From NCBI RefSeq assembly GCF_044901685.1, contig NZ_JBJDPS010000002.1:1029844-1093843 (forward strand): a DNA stretch of 64,000 nt, given 5' to 3'. Positions 51,617-59,457 of the stretch are shown one piece after another. The translations under genes were made by a program, and so were the position numbers. The notes below the pieces were generated by a model. The model did no database searches. It was given only the letters and a program-made list of their open reading frames with translations, and was not told the origin of the DNA. The DNA comes from Micromonospora_G sp044901685. Lineage in GTDB: Bacteria > Actinomycetota > Actinomycetes > Mycobacteriales > Micromonosporaceae. Position 1 is the stretch's first letter; the number at the start of each line of letters is the position of its first letter.

Positions 51617-54600
51617 TCAGGTGACCGTGATGACCACCTGGGCCGAGGTGGTCGCCCCGCTGCTGTCGGTGACGGTCAACCGGGCGGTGTACGAGCCCCG
51701 CCGGGTGTACGTGTGACTCGTCGAAGCGCCGTGCACGATCGCGGCGTTGTTGCCGAAGTCCCACGAGTAGTCGGTGATCGTCCGGCCGGGGGCGACGACC
51801 GCGTTGCTCGTGAAGCTGACCGCCCGTGGTGCCGTACCGGAGGTCGGGGTGGCGGTGATGCTCACCGTCGTACCGCTCTCCTGTTTGACGCCGGCGCCGT
51901 TGAACCGCAACCAGTCCAGCGACATCAGGTCCGGCGTGCCGCCGACCTGGGCGGGGTTGACGAAGACGGCGTAGAGCGTGAACGTGCCGCCGGGATTGGT
52001 CAGGTTGACCGTCGGCGAGATGACGTTGTCCCAGCCACCGCTGCTCGGGATGGTGGCGGTGCCGAGCAGTTGCCCGGTCGGCGAGCCGGCCCGGAACTCG
52101 ATGTTCCCGCCGGTGCTGCCCGAACTCGCCCCGACCGTGACCGAGCTGATGCTCCGCAGGTTGACCGGGCTGTAGCTCACCCACTCGTTGTGGTCGATGT
52201 CGCCGAGCCGCTTGCCGGCGCGGGCGGTCGCCCGGTCGAGCACCTGGATGCCGGAGTGCGCCCCGTCGAAGTGCTCGGCCTCCTTGTTCTTCACCTGCAA
52301 CTCCACCAGGGTCGAGCCGACCAGCGCCGGTACGCCGCCGGTGCCACCGCCGTCGGTGTACTGGGCGGTGAGCAGGGTGAAGAGGTTCTGGCCCGGCCCG
52401 TGCCCGTCACCGGCGCTGCTGTCGGTCACCGCGACCCCGGAGCAACCGGTGTAGTTGTCCAGCGGGTGGGCGTGCGAGTCGTGTCCGAGCTGGGTCTGCA
52501 CGATCACCCGGGAGCAGTCGATCGTGCCCTCCTCCGGGTCGGTCACCGTCACCGTGTACGGCACCCGGTTGCCGAACTCGAAGAAGCCGCCGTTGGGCAC
52601 GCTCAGCGTCACCGTCGGCCTGGTGTTGCCGACGGTGATCTCGGTGGTCGCCACCGCGTTGGCGCCGCCGGTGCCGGTCACCGTGAGCCGGGCGGTGAAC
52701 CGGCCCCGGTTGGTGTAGGTGTACGTCGGGTTCACGGCGGTCGAGTCGGTGCTGCCGTTGCCGTCGAAGTCCCAGGCGTAGCTGATCGGGGCGCCGTCGC
52801 CGGAGGCGGAGCCGGCGCTGGAGAAGTTGACGGTCAACGGCGCCGGGCCGCTGTCCCGGTTGACGCCCACCTTCGCCACCGGCGGTCGACCGTTGGCCAC
52901 GTAGTCGATCCGGTAGATGCCGGCGCCCTCGTTGGTGCCGCCCCGGCCGCTGCCGGTGCCGGCGCCGAAGTCGATGACGTAGAGCGAGCCGTCCGGCCCG
53001 AACTCCGCCTCGAAGGGCTGGATCCAGGAGAAGTCACCGAGCACACCGTTGATCGACTGGAGGTCACCGACGGCGGTCGGGCCGAACCGGGGGGTGGTGA
53101 AGCTCTGCGCGGTGCTGTGGGTGGAGATCGTCTTGAACCACTTGCGGGTCAGTTCGTAGACGAGCCACTTGCCCTCGTAGTACTGGGGGAACTTGGTCAG
53201 CCGGGGGTTGGCCGGGTCGAAGTCGTACGAGGGTCCGCCCATCGGGCCACCACCGCCGGTGCCCACCTCGGGGAACTGGGCCGAGGCCGAGTACGCGTAC
53301 CAGACCAGGGCGGAGCGGGCGGCCGGCAGGTTGGTCAGCCCGGTGTTGTTCGGCGAGTTGTTGACCAGCGCCGAGCAGTTGAACTTCGCCCCGGAGGTCG
53401 AGGTGGCGAAGTTGTAGTCGTTGAACGGGATGTTGTTGCCGATGCAGTACGGCCAGCCGTAGTTTCCGGCGCTGGTGATCCGGTTGAACTCGACCGTTCC
53501 CTCCGGACCCCGGTTCGGGTTCGCCGCCGTCGCGTCCGGTCCGTAGTCGGCGACCAGTACCGCGTTGGTGATCGGGTCGACGGTGATCCGGAACGGGTTG
53601 CGCATGCCCATCGCGTAGATCTCCGCGCGGGTCTGGGCGGTGCCGGGGGCGAACAGGTTGCCGCTCGGCACGGTGTAGGTGCCGTCGCTCTGTGGCCGGA
53701 TCCGCAGGATCTTGCCCCGCAGGTCGTTGGTGTTGCCCGAGGTGGCCTGCGCGTCCCAGGCCCGCCGACCGCTGCGCTCGTCGATCGGGGTGAAGCCGCT
53801 GGAGTCGAACGGGTCGGTGTTGTCGCCGATGGCCGCGTACAGGTTGCCCTGCTTGTCCATGGCGAGCGAGCCGCCCATGTGCGAGTTCGCCCGACCCTCG
53901 CCGCGATAGGTGGGGATGGTCAGCAGCCGCCGCTCACTGGTCAGGGCGATGGAGTTGCCGGTGACCGTGAACCTGGAGAGGTTCAACTGGTTCAGCGTCT
54001 TGTCCGACCAGAGCAGGTAGATCCAGTTGTTGGTGGCGAAGTTGTTGTCCAGCGTCATGCCGATCAACCCGTCGGACTGGCTGGTCTGGGCGGGGGTGTA
54101 GGCGAAGTCGACCAGGGTGGTGAGGCTCAGGTTGCTCTGGTCGATCACCTTCACCGCGCCGGTGCGCTGGATGTAGAAGACCCGCCGGTCCGGCGCCACG
54201 GCCAGCTCGAACGGGTCGGCCAGGTCGGCGCTGACCAGCGGTACGCGCTGGAAGTTGCTGCTCTTGGTCGCCCCGCAGTCGCCCGGGACCGCGCCGGCCG
54301 CCCACTCGATGCCGCCGCGCAGGTGGTTGAGGAAGTGCGGTTCGCTGAACGAGGAGGAGGCGTGCCCACCGGCGGTGTACCAGGACCGGCCGCCCTCGAA
54401 GTTCTGGCACCAGGAGTACGCGTGGTCCACGCCCTCGTCCAGCCCGTTGATCCCGTCACGGACCTTGATCTGGGCGAGCGTGTGCACCTTGTTGGTGGGG
54501 TTGGTGCGCCAGTTGTACCACTCCTCGCTGCGCTCCCAGAGCTCCGGCAGCGTCTGGGTGGAGGGGTGGGCCCGGTCCAGCACCTTGATCCGTCCCGGGA

Positions 54601-55072
54601 AGACGCCGCCGGTGGAGCTGAAGTCGGGGTGGTGGTCGAAGATCGTGCCGACCAGTCCCTCGTACCAGGTCCAGTCCCGTTCGCTGGCGGTCGCCGCGTG
54701 CAGCCCGACCCAGCCCCCGCCCTGCCTGATGAAGTTCTGGAAGGCGGTCCGCTGGGCGGCGTTGAGCAGGTCACCCGAGCCGGGGATCGAGTTGGTGTTG
54801 TTGAAGACCAGGGCGTCGAACCGGGCCAGGTTGGCATCGGTGAACGCGGCCGCGTCGGTGGTCGCCTCGACCTCGAAGTCGTGGTCGAGCCCGAGTTGTT
54901 GGATCGCGGCGACGCCGGCCGGGATCGAGTCGTGGTAGAAGTTCGTGGTCTTCGAGAAGACCAGCACCCGGAACCGGGCCGCTGCCGATGCGGAGGCCGG
55001 CGCCGGGGCGATGGTCAGGACGAGGGCCGCGATCGCCAGCAGGGCGACCGGGATGGAACGTAAGCGTCTCAT
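51617..55072 (-). CDS. Large secreted ThuA-domain / glucose-sorbosone dehydrogenase / PKD / CBM protein
   Basis: A 1151-residue exported protein. Signal peptide 1-30 (RRLRSIPVALLAIAALVLTI, cut near ASASA). Residues 33-240 are a ThuA-like domain (FRVLVFSKTTNFYHDSIPAG, HHPDFSSTGG). Residues about 255-640 form a beta-propeller of the glucose/sorbosone dehydrogenase family (DPFELAVAPDRRVFYIQRTG, ANSHMGGSLAMDKQGNLYAA, GMRNPFRITVDP), which in relatives binds PQQ and calcium. Then a PKD domain (AWDFDGNGSTDSTAV), a spacer, a CBM6-like carbohydrate-binding domain (HNEWVSYSPVNL) and a last PKD (YSWDFGNNAAI). Likely oxidises sugars at a polysaccharide surface. GGGAG precedes the ATG. Two GGAAAG palindromes lie upstream. 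Confidence 0.9.
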   Translation of the reverse strand: MRRLRSIPVALLAIAALVLTIAPAPASASAAARFRVLVFSKTTNFYHDSIPAGVAAIQQLGLDHDFEVEATTDAAAFTDANLARFDALVFNNTNSIPGSGDLLNAAQRTAFQNFIRQGGGWVGLHAATASERDWTWYEGLVGTIFDHHPDFSSTGGVFPGRIKVLDRAHPSTQTLPELWERSEEWYNWRTNPTNKVHTLAQIKVRDGINGLDEGVDHAYSWCQNFEGGRSWYTAGGHASSSFSEPHFLNHLRGGIEWAAGAVPGDCGATKSSNFQRVPLVSADLADPFELAVAPDRRVFYIQRTGAVKVIDQSNLSLTTLVDFAYTPAQTSQSDGLIGMTLDNNFATNNWIYLLWSDKTLNQLNLSRFTVTGNSIALTSERRLLTIPTYRGEGRANSHMGGSLAMDKQGNLYAAIGDNTDPFDSSGFTPIDERSGRRAWDAQATSGNTNDLRGKILRIRPQSDGTYTVPSGNLFAPGTAQTRAEIYAMGMRNPFRITVDPITNAVLVADYGPDATAANPNRGPEGTVEFNRITSAGNYGWPYCIGNNIPFNDYNFATSTSGAKFNCSALVNNSPNNTGLTNLPAARSALVWYAYSASAQFPEVGTGGGGPMGGPSYDFDPANPRLTKFPQYYEGKWLVYELTRKWFKTISTHSTAQSFTTPRFGPTAVGDLQSINGVLGDFSWIQPFEAEFGPDGSLYVIDFGAGTGSGRGGTNEGAGIYRIDYVANGRPPVAKVGVNRDSGPAPLTVNFSSAGSASGDGAPISYAWDFDGNGSTDSTAVNPTYTYTNRGRFTARLTVTGTGGANAVATTEITVGNTRPTVTLSVPNGGFFEFGNRVPYTVTVTDPEEGTIDCSRVIVQTQLGHDSHAHPLDNYTGCSGVAVTDSSAGDGHGPGQNLFTLLTAQYTDGGGTGGVPALVGSTLVELQVKNKEAEHFDGAHSGIQVLDRATARAGKRLGDIDHNEWVSYSPVNLRSISSVTVGASSGSTGGNIEFRAGSPTGQLLGTATIPSSGGWDNVISPTVNLTNPGGTFTLYAVFVNPAQVGGTPDLMSLDWLRFNGAGVKQESGTTVSITATPTSGTAPRAVSFTSNAVVAPGRTITDYSWDFGNNAAIVHGASTSHTYTRRGSYTARLTVTDSSGATTSAQVVITVT

Positions 55073-55104
55073 GCAGGCGCTCCCGGTAATAGGGACGGAT
55101 AAAT

Positions 55105-55118
55105 GGAAAGCGCTTTCC
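55105..55118. promoter_or_regulatory. LacI-type operator A
   Basis: GGAAAGCGCTTTCC, a perfect 14-base palindrome, 33 bases before the ThuA/sugar dehydrogenase start. The CG centre and flanking GGAAA are typical of LacI-family sites. It is the best of five similar boxes in the right part of the window. Confidence 0.8.
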
Positions 55119-55217
55119 TGCCGCCGACGGATCAAGCCTACGTAACCAATCCGAAATGGTCAATATGTAAAGCTCGGGGCCGGTCCGGAGTCGTATTCGC
55201 GGATCGGTGAAAGAGCG

Positions 55218-55231
55218 GGAAAGGCTTTTCT
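55218..55231. promoter_or_regulatory. LacI-type operator B
   Basis: GGAAAGGCTTTTCT, an imperfect copy of box A, 100 bases further upstream of the same gene and just after the CytX-like stop codon. Two boxes at this spacing could allow DNA looping. Confidence 0.55.
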
Positions 55232-55248
55232 GACATTGCCGTAATCGA

Positions 55249-56466
55249 TCATGTGGGGTCGGCGTCGCGTACCCGGGTGGCGAGTCCGATGTGGGCGGCG
55301 GTGGCCAGGGTCGCGATGGCCAGCCCGGTCACCGCGGCAACGGCGAGCCCGGCGGCGGTCATCGCGGTCGCCACCAGTCCCGCCGGCAGCCAGGTCCAGA
55401 CCGGAAGCGGTCTGGCCGGGCGGCCGCGTCGGCGGCGCCACGCCTCGGTGGCCATCGGCACGATCAGCGGCGGCAACGTCGCGGCGAGCACCGCCAACCA
55501 GGGCAGCAGCAGCCGGTCGAAGCGGGCCACGGCGAGCAGCGCGCCGGGCACCGCGACAACCAGCATGGCGGCCGTCGACGAGAGCGCCGGCCAGCCGCCG
55601 CGCAGCGCCAACGCCCCGGAGTACGTCGTGGTCAGTGCCGGCGCGAAGACCGCCGCGGCGACAAAGAGGTTGCCGTACGCGGCGACGCCGGGCGTACCGG
55701 CCAGCACCGCGACCACGTCGGTGGAGCCGGTACGCAGCCACACCCCGGCCCCGGCGACGCCGACCGCCACCGCCGGTGCGACCAGCAGCAGTACGCACCA
55801 GCCCAGGTCACGCCGGCTGGCCAGGCCCCGGCTGAAGTCCGGGGCGCGCAACGCGAACACCGAGACGTAGCCGGCCATCGCGGCGATGTCGGCCGCCGTG
55901 TTCCAGCCGCCCGGCTCCAGGGTCACCGGGGCGGTCGCCGGCCGCAACCGGGCCACGCAGACCGCCACCAACCCGAGCGCGGCCAGCGTGGTGCCGACCG
56001 CGATCCGGTTGCCGAGCCGGGGCGAGGCGTACGAGACGGCGAGCACCGCCCCGGAGAGCAGCAGCGCGCCGGCCGGGCCGGGCAGCCCGGTCACGCTGGC
56101 CAGCGACGCCCCGCCCAGCCCGACGTTGAAACCGAACCAGCCGATCATCGCGACCCCGAGCACCACACTCAGCACCGCCCGCCCGCTCCGGCCGAGGTAG
56201 CGGGGCGCCACCTCGGTCAGCGTGCCGCCCTCCCCGTACGGCGGGCGGACCCCGAGCGCACCCTGGCCGAGCAGGAGCAGCGCCATCAGCGCGGCCCCGC
56301 CGGCAAACGCGAGTACGGGCACCGCGCCGTGGTGCCGGTCGGCCATGCCAGCGCCCAGGATCAGCGCCGCCGGGGCGGCGCCCAGCCCCAGCCAGGCCCC
56401 GGCGGCGGCGGTCCACCGCCGGGGCGGGTCGAGGTCGGCGGAGTGCCCGCCCAGCGGGGCGATCAG
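55249..56466 (-). CDS. CytX-like permease of the cytosine/purine/hydroxymethylpyrimidine family
   Basis: About 405 residues with 11-12 hydrophobic helices. WLGLGAAPAALILGAGMADR, GVRPPYGEGGTLTEV, and FGFNVGLGGASLASV match the NCS1-type permeases. CytX members are linked to thiamine pyrimidine (HMP) uptake; here the gene follows an NMT1/THI5-like ABC system, which fits. No ATG, GTG or TTG exists in frame between the ATPase stop and residue 45; the first sensible codon is CTG at 56466, giving a CTGA overlap with the ATPase stop. A rare CTG start is therefore inferred. Substrate by family only. Confidence 0.82.
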   Translation of the reverse strand: MIAPLGGHSADLDPPRRWTAAAGAWLGLGAAPAALILGAGMADRHHGAVPVLAFAGGAALMALLLLGQGALGVRPPYGEGGTLTEVAPRYLGRSGRAVLSVVLGVAMIGWFGFNVGLGGASLASVTGLPGPAGALLLSGAVLAVSYASPRLGNRIAVGTTLAALGLVAVCVARLRPATAPVTLEPGGWNTAADIAAMAGYVSVFALRAPDFSRGLASRRDLGWCVLLLVAPAVAVGVAGAGVWLRTGSTDVVAVLAGTPGVAAYGNLFVAAAVFAPALTTTYSGALALRGGWPALSSTAAMLVVAVPGALLAVARFDRLLLPWLAVLAATLPPLIVPMATEAWRRRRGRPARPLPVWTWLPAGLVATAMTAAGLAVAAVTGLAIATLATAAHIGLATRVRDADPT

Positions 56467-57251
56467 TGGTTGGCCCCGGCCCCGAGCAGCTCCCTGATCT
56501 GCGCCGACAGCCGGTCGAACCGGGGATCGGACATCACCTTCGCGTACGCCCGCTCGGGCGGCAGGTCGACCGGCAGCGTACGGACGATCCGGCCGGGTCG
56601 GGGGCTCATCACCTCCACCCGGGTGCCGAGGAAGACCGCCTCGGCGATGGAGTGGGTGACCAGCAGGATGGTGGTGCCGGTCTCCCGCCAGATCCGGTTC
56701 AGCTCGGTGTTGAGCTGCTCCCGGGTCAGCGCGTCGAGCGCGCCGAACGGCTCGTCCATCAGCAGCACCCGGGGCTGGTGCAGCAGCGCCCGGCAGAGCG
56801 CCACCCGCTGCTGCATCCCGCCGGAGAGTTCGTGCGGCAGCGCCTGCTCGAAACCGGTCAGCCCGGTCAGTTCGATCAGCTCGTCGGCCCGCCGGGCGGC
56901 CAGCTTCCGGTCCAGCCCGCGCATCTCCGCCTGCAACAGGATGTTGCGGCGGGCGCCACGCCACTCCAGCAACGCGGCCCGCTGGAACACGAAGCCGATC
57001 TCCCGCTGCGGCCTGGTGACCGGCTGGCCGAGCAGCGAGACCGAGCCGCTGGTCGGCCGGACCAGCCCCGCCACGATCTTCAGCAGGGTGGACTTGCCAC
57101 AGCCCGACGGACCCACGATGGTGACGAACTCACCGGGCTCGGCCCGCAGGGTCACGTTCTCGACCGCCGTGGTCTGCGACCGCTTGGACCGGAAACGTAC
57201 GGTCAGGTCGGTCAGGTCGACCGCGGTGCCGGTGGTGGTGGCGCTGGTCAT
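56463..57251 (-). CDS. ABC transporter ATPase (NitT/TauT type)
   Basis: A 262-residue ATPase with Walker A GPSGCGKST, Q-loop FVFQRAALLEW, signature LSGGMQQRVALCRAL, Walker B RVLLMDEPFGALD and switch His in LLVTHSIAEA. It powers import with the permease and binding protein encoded just upstream. The first 20 residues are a Thr-rich extension. The SBP stop is seven bases before the ATG. Confidence 0.95.
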   Translation of the reverse strand: MTSATTTGTAVDLTDLTVRFRSKRSQTTAVENVTLRAEPGEFVTIVGPSGCGKSTLLKIVAGLVRPTSGSVSLLGQPVTRPQREIGFVFQRAALLEWRGARRNILLQAEMRGLDRKLAARRADELIELTGLTGFEQALPHELSGGMQQRVALCRALLHQPRVLLMDEPFGALDALTREQLNTELNRIWRETGTTILLVTHSIAEAVFLGTRVEVMSPRPGRIVRTLPVDLPPERAYAKVMSDPRFDRLSAQIRELLGAGANH

Positions 57252-57258
57252 CGTCGAC

Positions 57259-58263
57259 TCATCCCTGGCTGGTGTAAGCGCTGTCCCAGTACTTCTCCGG
57301 TCCGCCCGCGTCCTTGAGCTCGGCGTACCGGCTCATCAGGTCGATGGTCTCGGTCCACTTGGTCGGCGGGTTCACCCCGGGCGCCGCGCCGGGCGCCACG
57401 TCGAGCAGTGGTACGGCCAGCGTGAGCTGCTTGACCAGCACCTCCTTGGCCGGCTCGTTCTCGGCCAGCTCGACCATCGCGTCGGTGGCCCCGGGGATGT
57501 CCTTGGCCGCCTCGGCCCACGACTTCTGGGTCGCCCGGACGAACGCCCTGACCAGCTCGGGGTCCTTGCTCAGGGTGGCCTCGTTGGCCACGATCCCGGT
57601 GCCGAGCATGTTCATGCCCCAGTCGGCGTAGAGCAGGTAGTCGACCTTCTTGCCGGTTTTCGCCTCGATCGTCGGCGCCTGGTCGTGGAAGAAGCCCTGG
57701 ATCGCGTCGACCCGACCCTCGGCCAGCGCGGCGACCTTGCCGGCGGCGTCCAGGTTGACCACCTTGACGTCGCTCTCGGCCAGCCCGTTCGCCTTCAACC
57801 AGGCCGGGAAGGTGGCGTAGATGGCGTCACCGGGGGTGCCGCCGACGGTCTTGCCCTTGAGGTCGGCGGGCTTGCTGATGCCCTTGTCGGCCAGGAACTC
57901 GATCGACGTCGGTCCCTTCTGGAGGAACACCCCGACGCTCTTGACCTTCATGCCGGTGGCGATCGCCTTGAGCATCGGCGGGGTGTCGGCCCAGCCGAAG
58001 TCGGTCTGCTGCTGGGCCACGGCCTGGATGGTCTTGCCCGAGCCGCCGCCCGGCTTGATCTCCAGCTCGATCCCCTCGGCCTCGTAGTAGCCCTTCTGCA
58101 CGCCGTAGTAGAACGGCGCGTGCTCGCCGTACGGCACCCAGTTCAGGGTGAGGGTGACCTTCTTCTGGCCCTCGGCGTTGGTCGGCTGCTCCTCGGCACC
58201 GCCGCAGGCGGCGACCGAGGCGAGCAGGAGCAGCGTGGTGGCGGTGAACGCGAGACGTCTCAT
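57259..58263 (-). CDS. ABC transporter substrate-binding lipoprotein (NMT1/THI5-like)
   Basis: A 334-residue binding protein. The lipobox is LASVAACGG (Cys about residue 20), so it is a lipoprotein. The family motif TLNWVPYGEHAPFYYGVQKG and GGGSGKTIQAVAQQQTDFGW is typical of NMT1/THI5-like proteins that bind thiamine pyrimidine precursors or aromatic/nitrate-type ligands. GGAGG lies eight bases before the ATG. The CytX-like gene in the same operon favours a pyrimidine; no THI-box riboswitch is seen upstream. Confidence 0.92.
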   Translation of the reverse strand: MRRLAFTATTLLLLASVAACGGAEEQPTNAEGQKKVTLTLNWVPYGEHAPFYYGVQKGYYEAEGIELEIKPGGGSGKTIQAVAQQQTDFGWADTPPMLKAIATGMKVKSVGVFLQKGPTSIEFLADKGISKPADLKGKTVGGTPGDAIYATFPAWLKANGLAESDVKVVNLDAAGKVAALAEGRVDAIQGFFHDQAPTIEAKTGKKVDYLLYADWGMNMLGTGIVANEATLSKDPELVRAFVRATQKSWAEAAKDIPGATDAMVELAENEPAKEVLVKQLTLAVPLLDVAPGAAPGVNPPTKWTETIDLMSRYAELKDAGGPEKYWDSAYTSQG

Positions 58264-58337
58264 GGCGGTGCGCCTCCTGTGCGGTCGGGACGGTACGGGC
58301 GGGAAGTGCTGCCTTCCGGTTCGTGCTCCGGTCGGCC

Positions 58338-59264
58338 TCAGGACGTGGTCAGCGGTACGCCCGAGCGACGGCTCGCGTGCCAGGGGATGAGCAGCGCCTC
58401 GGCCACCTCTACGACCACGAAGAGCACGATGCCGATCAGCGACATCAGGAACAGGTCGGCGAAGAGCAGCGCGGCGTCGAGGTTGCCGTTGGCCAGCAGC
58501 AGCACGTACCCGAGGCCCTCGTCGGCACCGACGAACTCGCCGACCACGGCACCGACCACGGCCAGCGTCACGGCCACCTTGAGGCCGGACATCAGGTGCG
58601 GCAGGGCGTTGGGGAAGCGGATCCGGCGGAAGGTCTTCCACGGGCCGGCGCCCATGGTCGCGGCGAGGTCGATCAGCTCCGGGTCGGTCGAGCGCAGCCC
58701 GGCCACCCCGGAGATGACCACGGGGAAGAACGCGATCAGCACGGCCAGCACGATCTTCGGCGTGAAGCCGACCCCGAACCAGACGACCAGCAGCGGGGCG
58801 ATCGCGATCTTCGGGATCACCTGGGCGAAGAGCACGATCGGGTAGATCGCCTTCTCCATCGTGGGGGAGTAGGCGATCAGGATGGCCGTACCGAGGCCGA
58901 GCAGGGCGGCGAGGACAAAGCCGATGACCGTCTCGTAGAGCGTGACGTAGGTGTTGCGGAGCAGGAACGACCACTGGTCGACCATCGTGGTCCAGACCTG
59001 ACCGGGCGTCGGCACCAGGTAGTTGGGCACGTACTCGCGGGCCGCGACGAACCACCAGACGCCGACCAGCGCGGCGAGCAGCAGCGCCGGGCGCCAGGTC
59101 GCCTCGGCCAGTCGGACCAGGCGACCGCCGATAATCGGCCGGGTCGGTGGGGCGGTTCGCCCGACCGGCGTACGCGAACCGGGGTCACCGGCGGCCGGGG
59201 CCACGGGATCGGGCGGCGCGACCGGGGTGGCCAGGTCGACGGCCTCGTCGGTGCGGTCGGACAC
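58338..59264 (-). CDS. ABC transporter permease (NitT/TauT type)
   Basis: A 308-residue permease with about six helices. The EAA-like loop reads IDLAATMGAGPWKTFRRIRF PNA, the coupling motif for the ATPase. The first 60 residues are polar and rich in Pro, Thr and Ala, longer than usual. The GTG at 59264 follows AGGAGGAG. First gene of the four-gene import operon; two LacI-type boxes lie 65-121 bases upstream. Confidence 0.94.
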   Translation of the reverse strand: MSDRTDEAVDLATPVAPPDPVAPAAGDPGSRTPVGRTAPPTRPIIGGRLVRLAEATWRPALLLAALVGVWWFVAAREYVPNYLVPTPGQVWTTMVDQWSFLLRNTYVTLYETVIGFVLAALLGLGTAILIAYSPTMEKAIYPIVLFAQVIPKIAIAPLLVVWFGVGFTPKIVLAVLIAFFPVVISGVAGLRSTDPELIDLAATMGAGPWKTFRRIRFPNALPHLMSGLKVAVTLAVVGAVVGEFVGADEGLGYVLLLANGNLDAALLFADLFLMSLIGIVLFVVVEVAEALLIPWHASRRSGVPLTTS

Positions 59265-59328
59265 GGGGTCTCCTCCTCGGTGGTCGGAAGTCCCGCAGGG
59301 GTGGTGGCGGTGGAGCGCTCGGGGTTCG

Positions 59329-59342
59329 GGCAAGCGCTTTCT
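59329..59342. promoter_or_regulatory. LacI-type operator C
   Basis: GGCAAGCGCTTTCT keeps the AAGCGCTT core of operator A with two changes. It lies 65 bases before the ABC permease start. Confidence 0.65.
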
Positions 59343-59371
59343 CGGGACAGTAGAAGGAATGCTCCACTTTG

Positions 59372-59385
59372 GGCAAGGCCTTTCC
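59372..59385. promoter_or_regulatory. LacI-type operator D
   Basis: GGCAAGGCCTTTCC, one mismatch from a perfect palindrome, 43 bases from box C centre to centre (four helical turns). Same gene as box C. Confidence 0.65.
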
Positions 59386-59457
59386 CATAACGATCATCGA
59401 TACCACCGAGATCGATGACCGGGATCGGTCGGCCGGTGGTCCGCACGACGAGCCGTA

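Noticed and set aside
51548..55063. An 1171-codon plus-strand frame over the ThuA/sugar dehydrogenase gene
   Set aside because: Antisense shadow caused by G+C-rich codons; the minus-strand protein has clear domains and a signal peptide.
59264..59457. A TPP riboswitch before the ABC/CytX operon
   Set aside because: I looked for the conserved THI-box core on the minus strand and did not see it; only LacI-type boxes were found.
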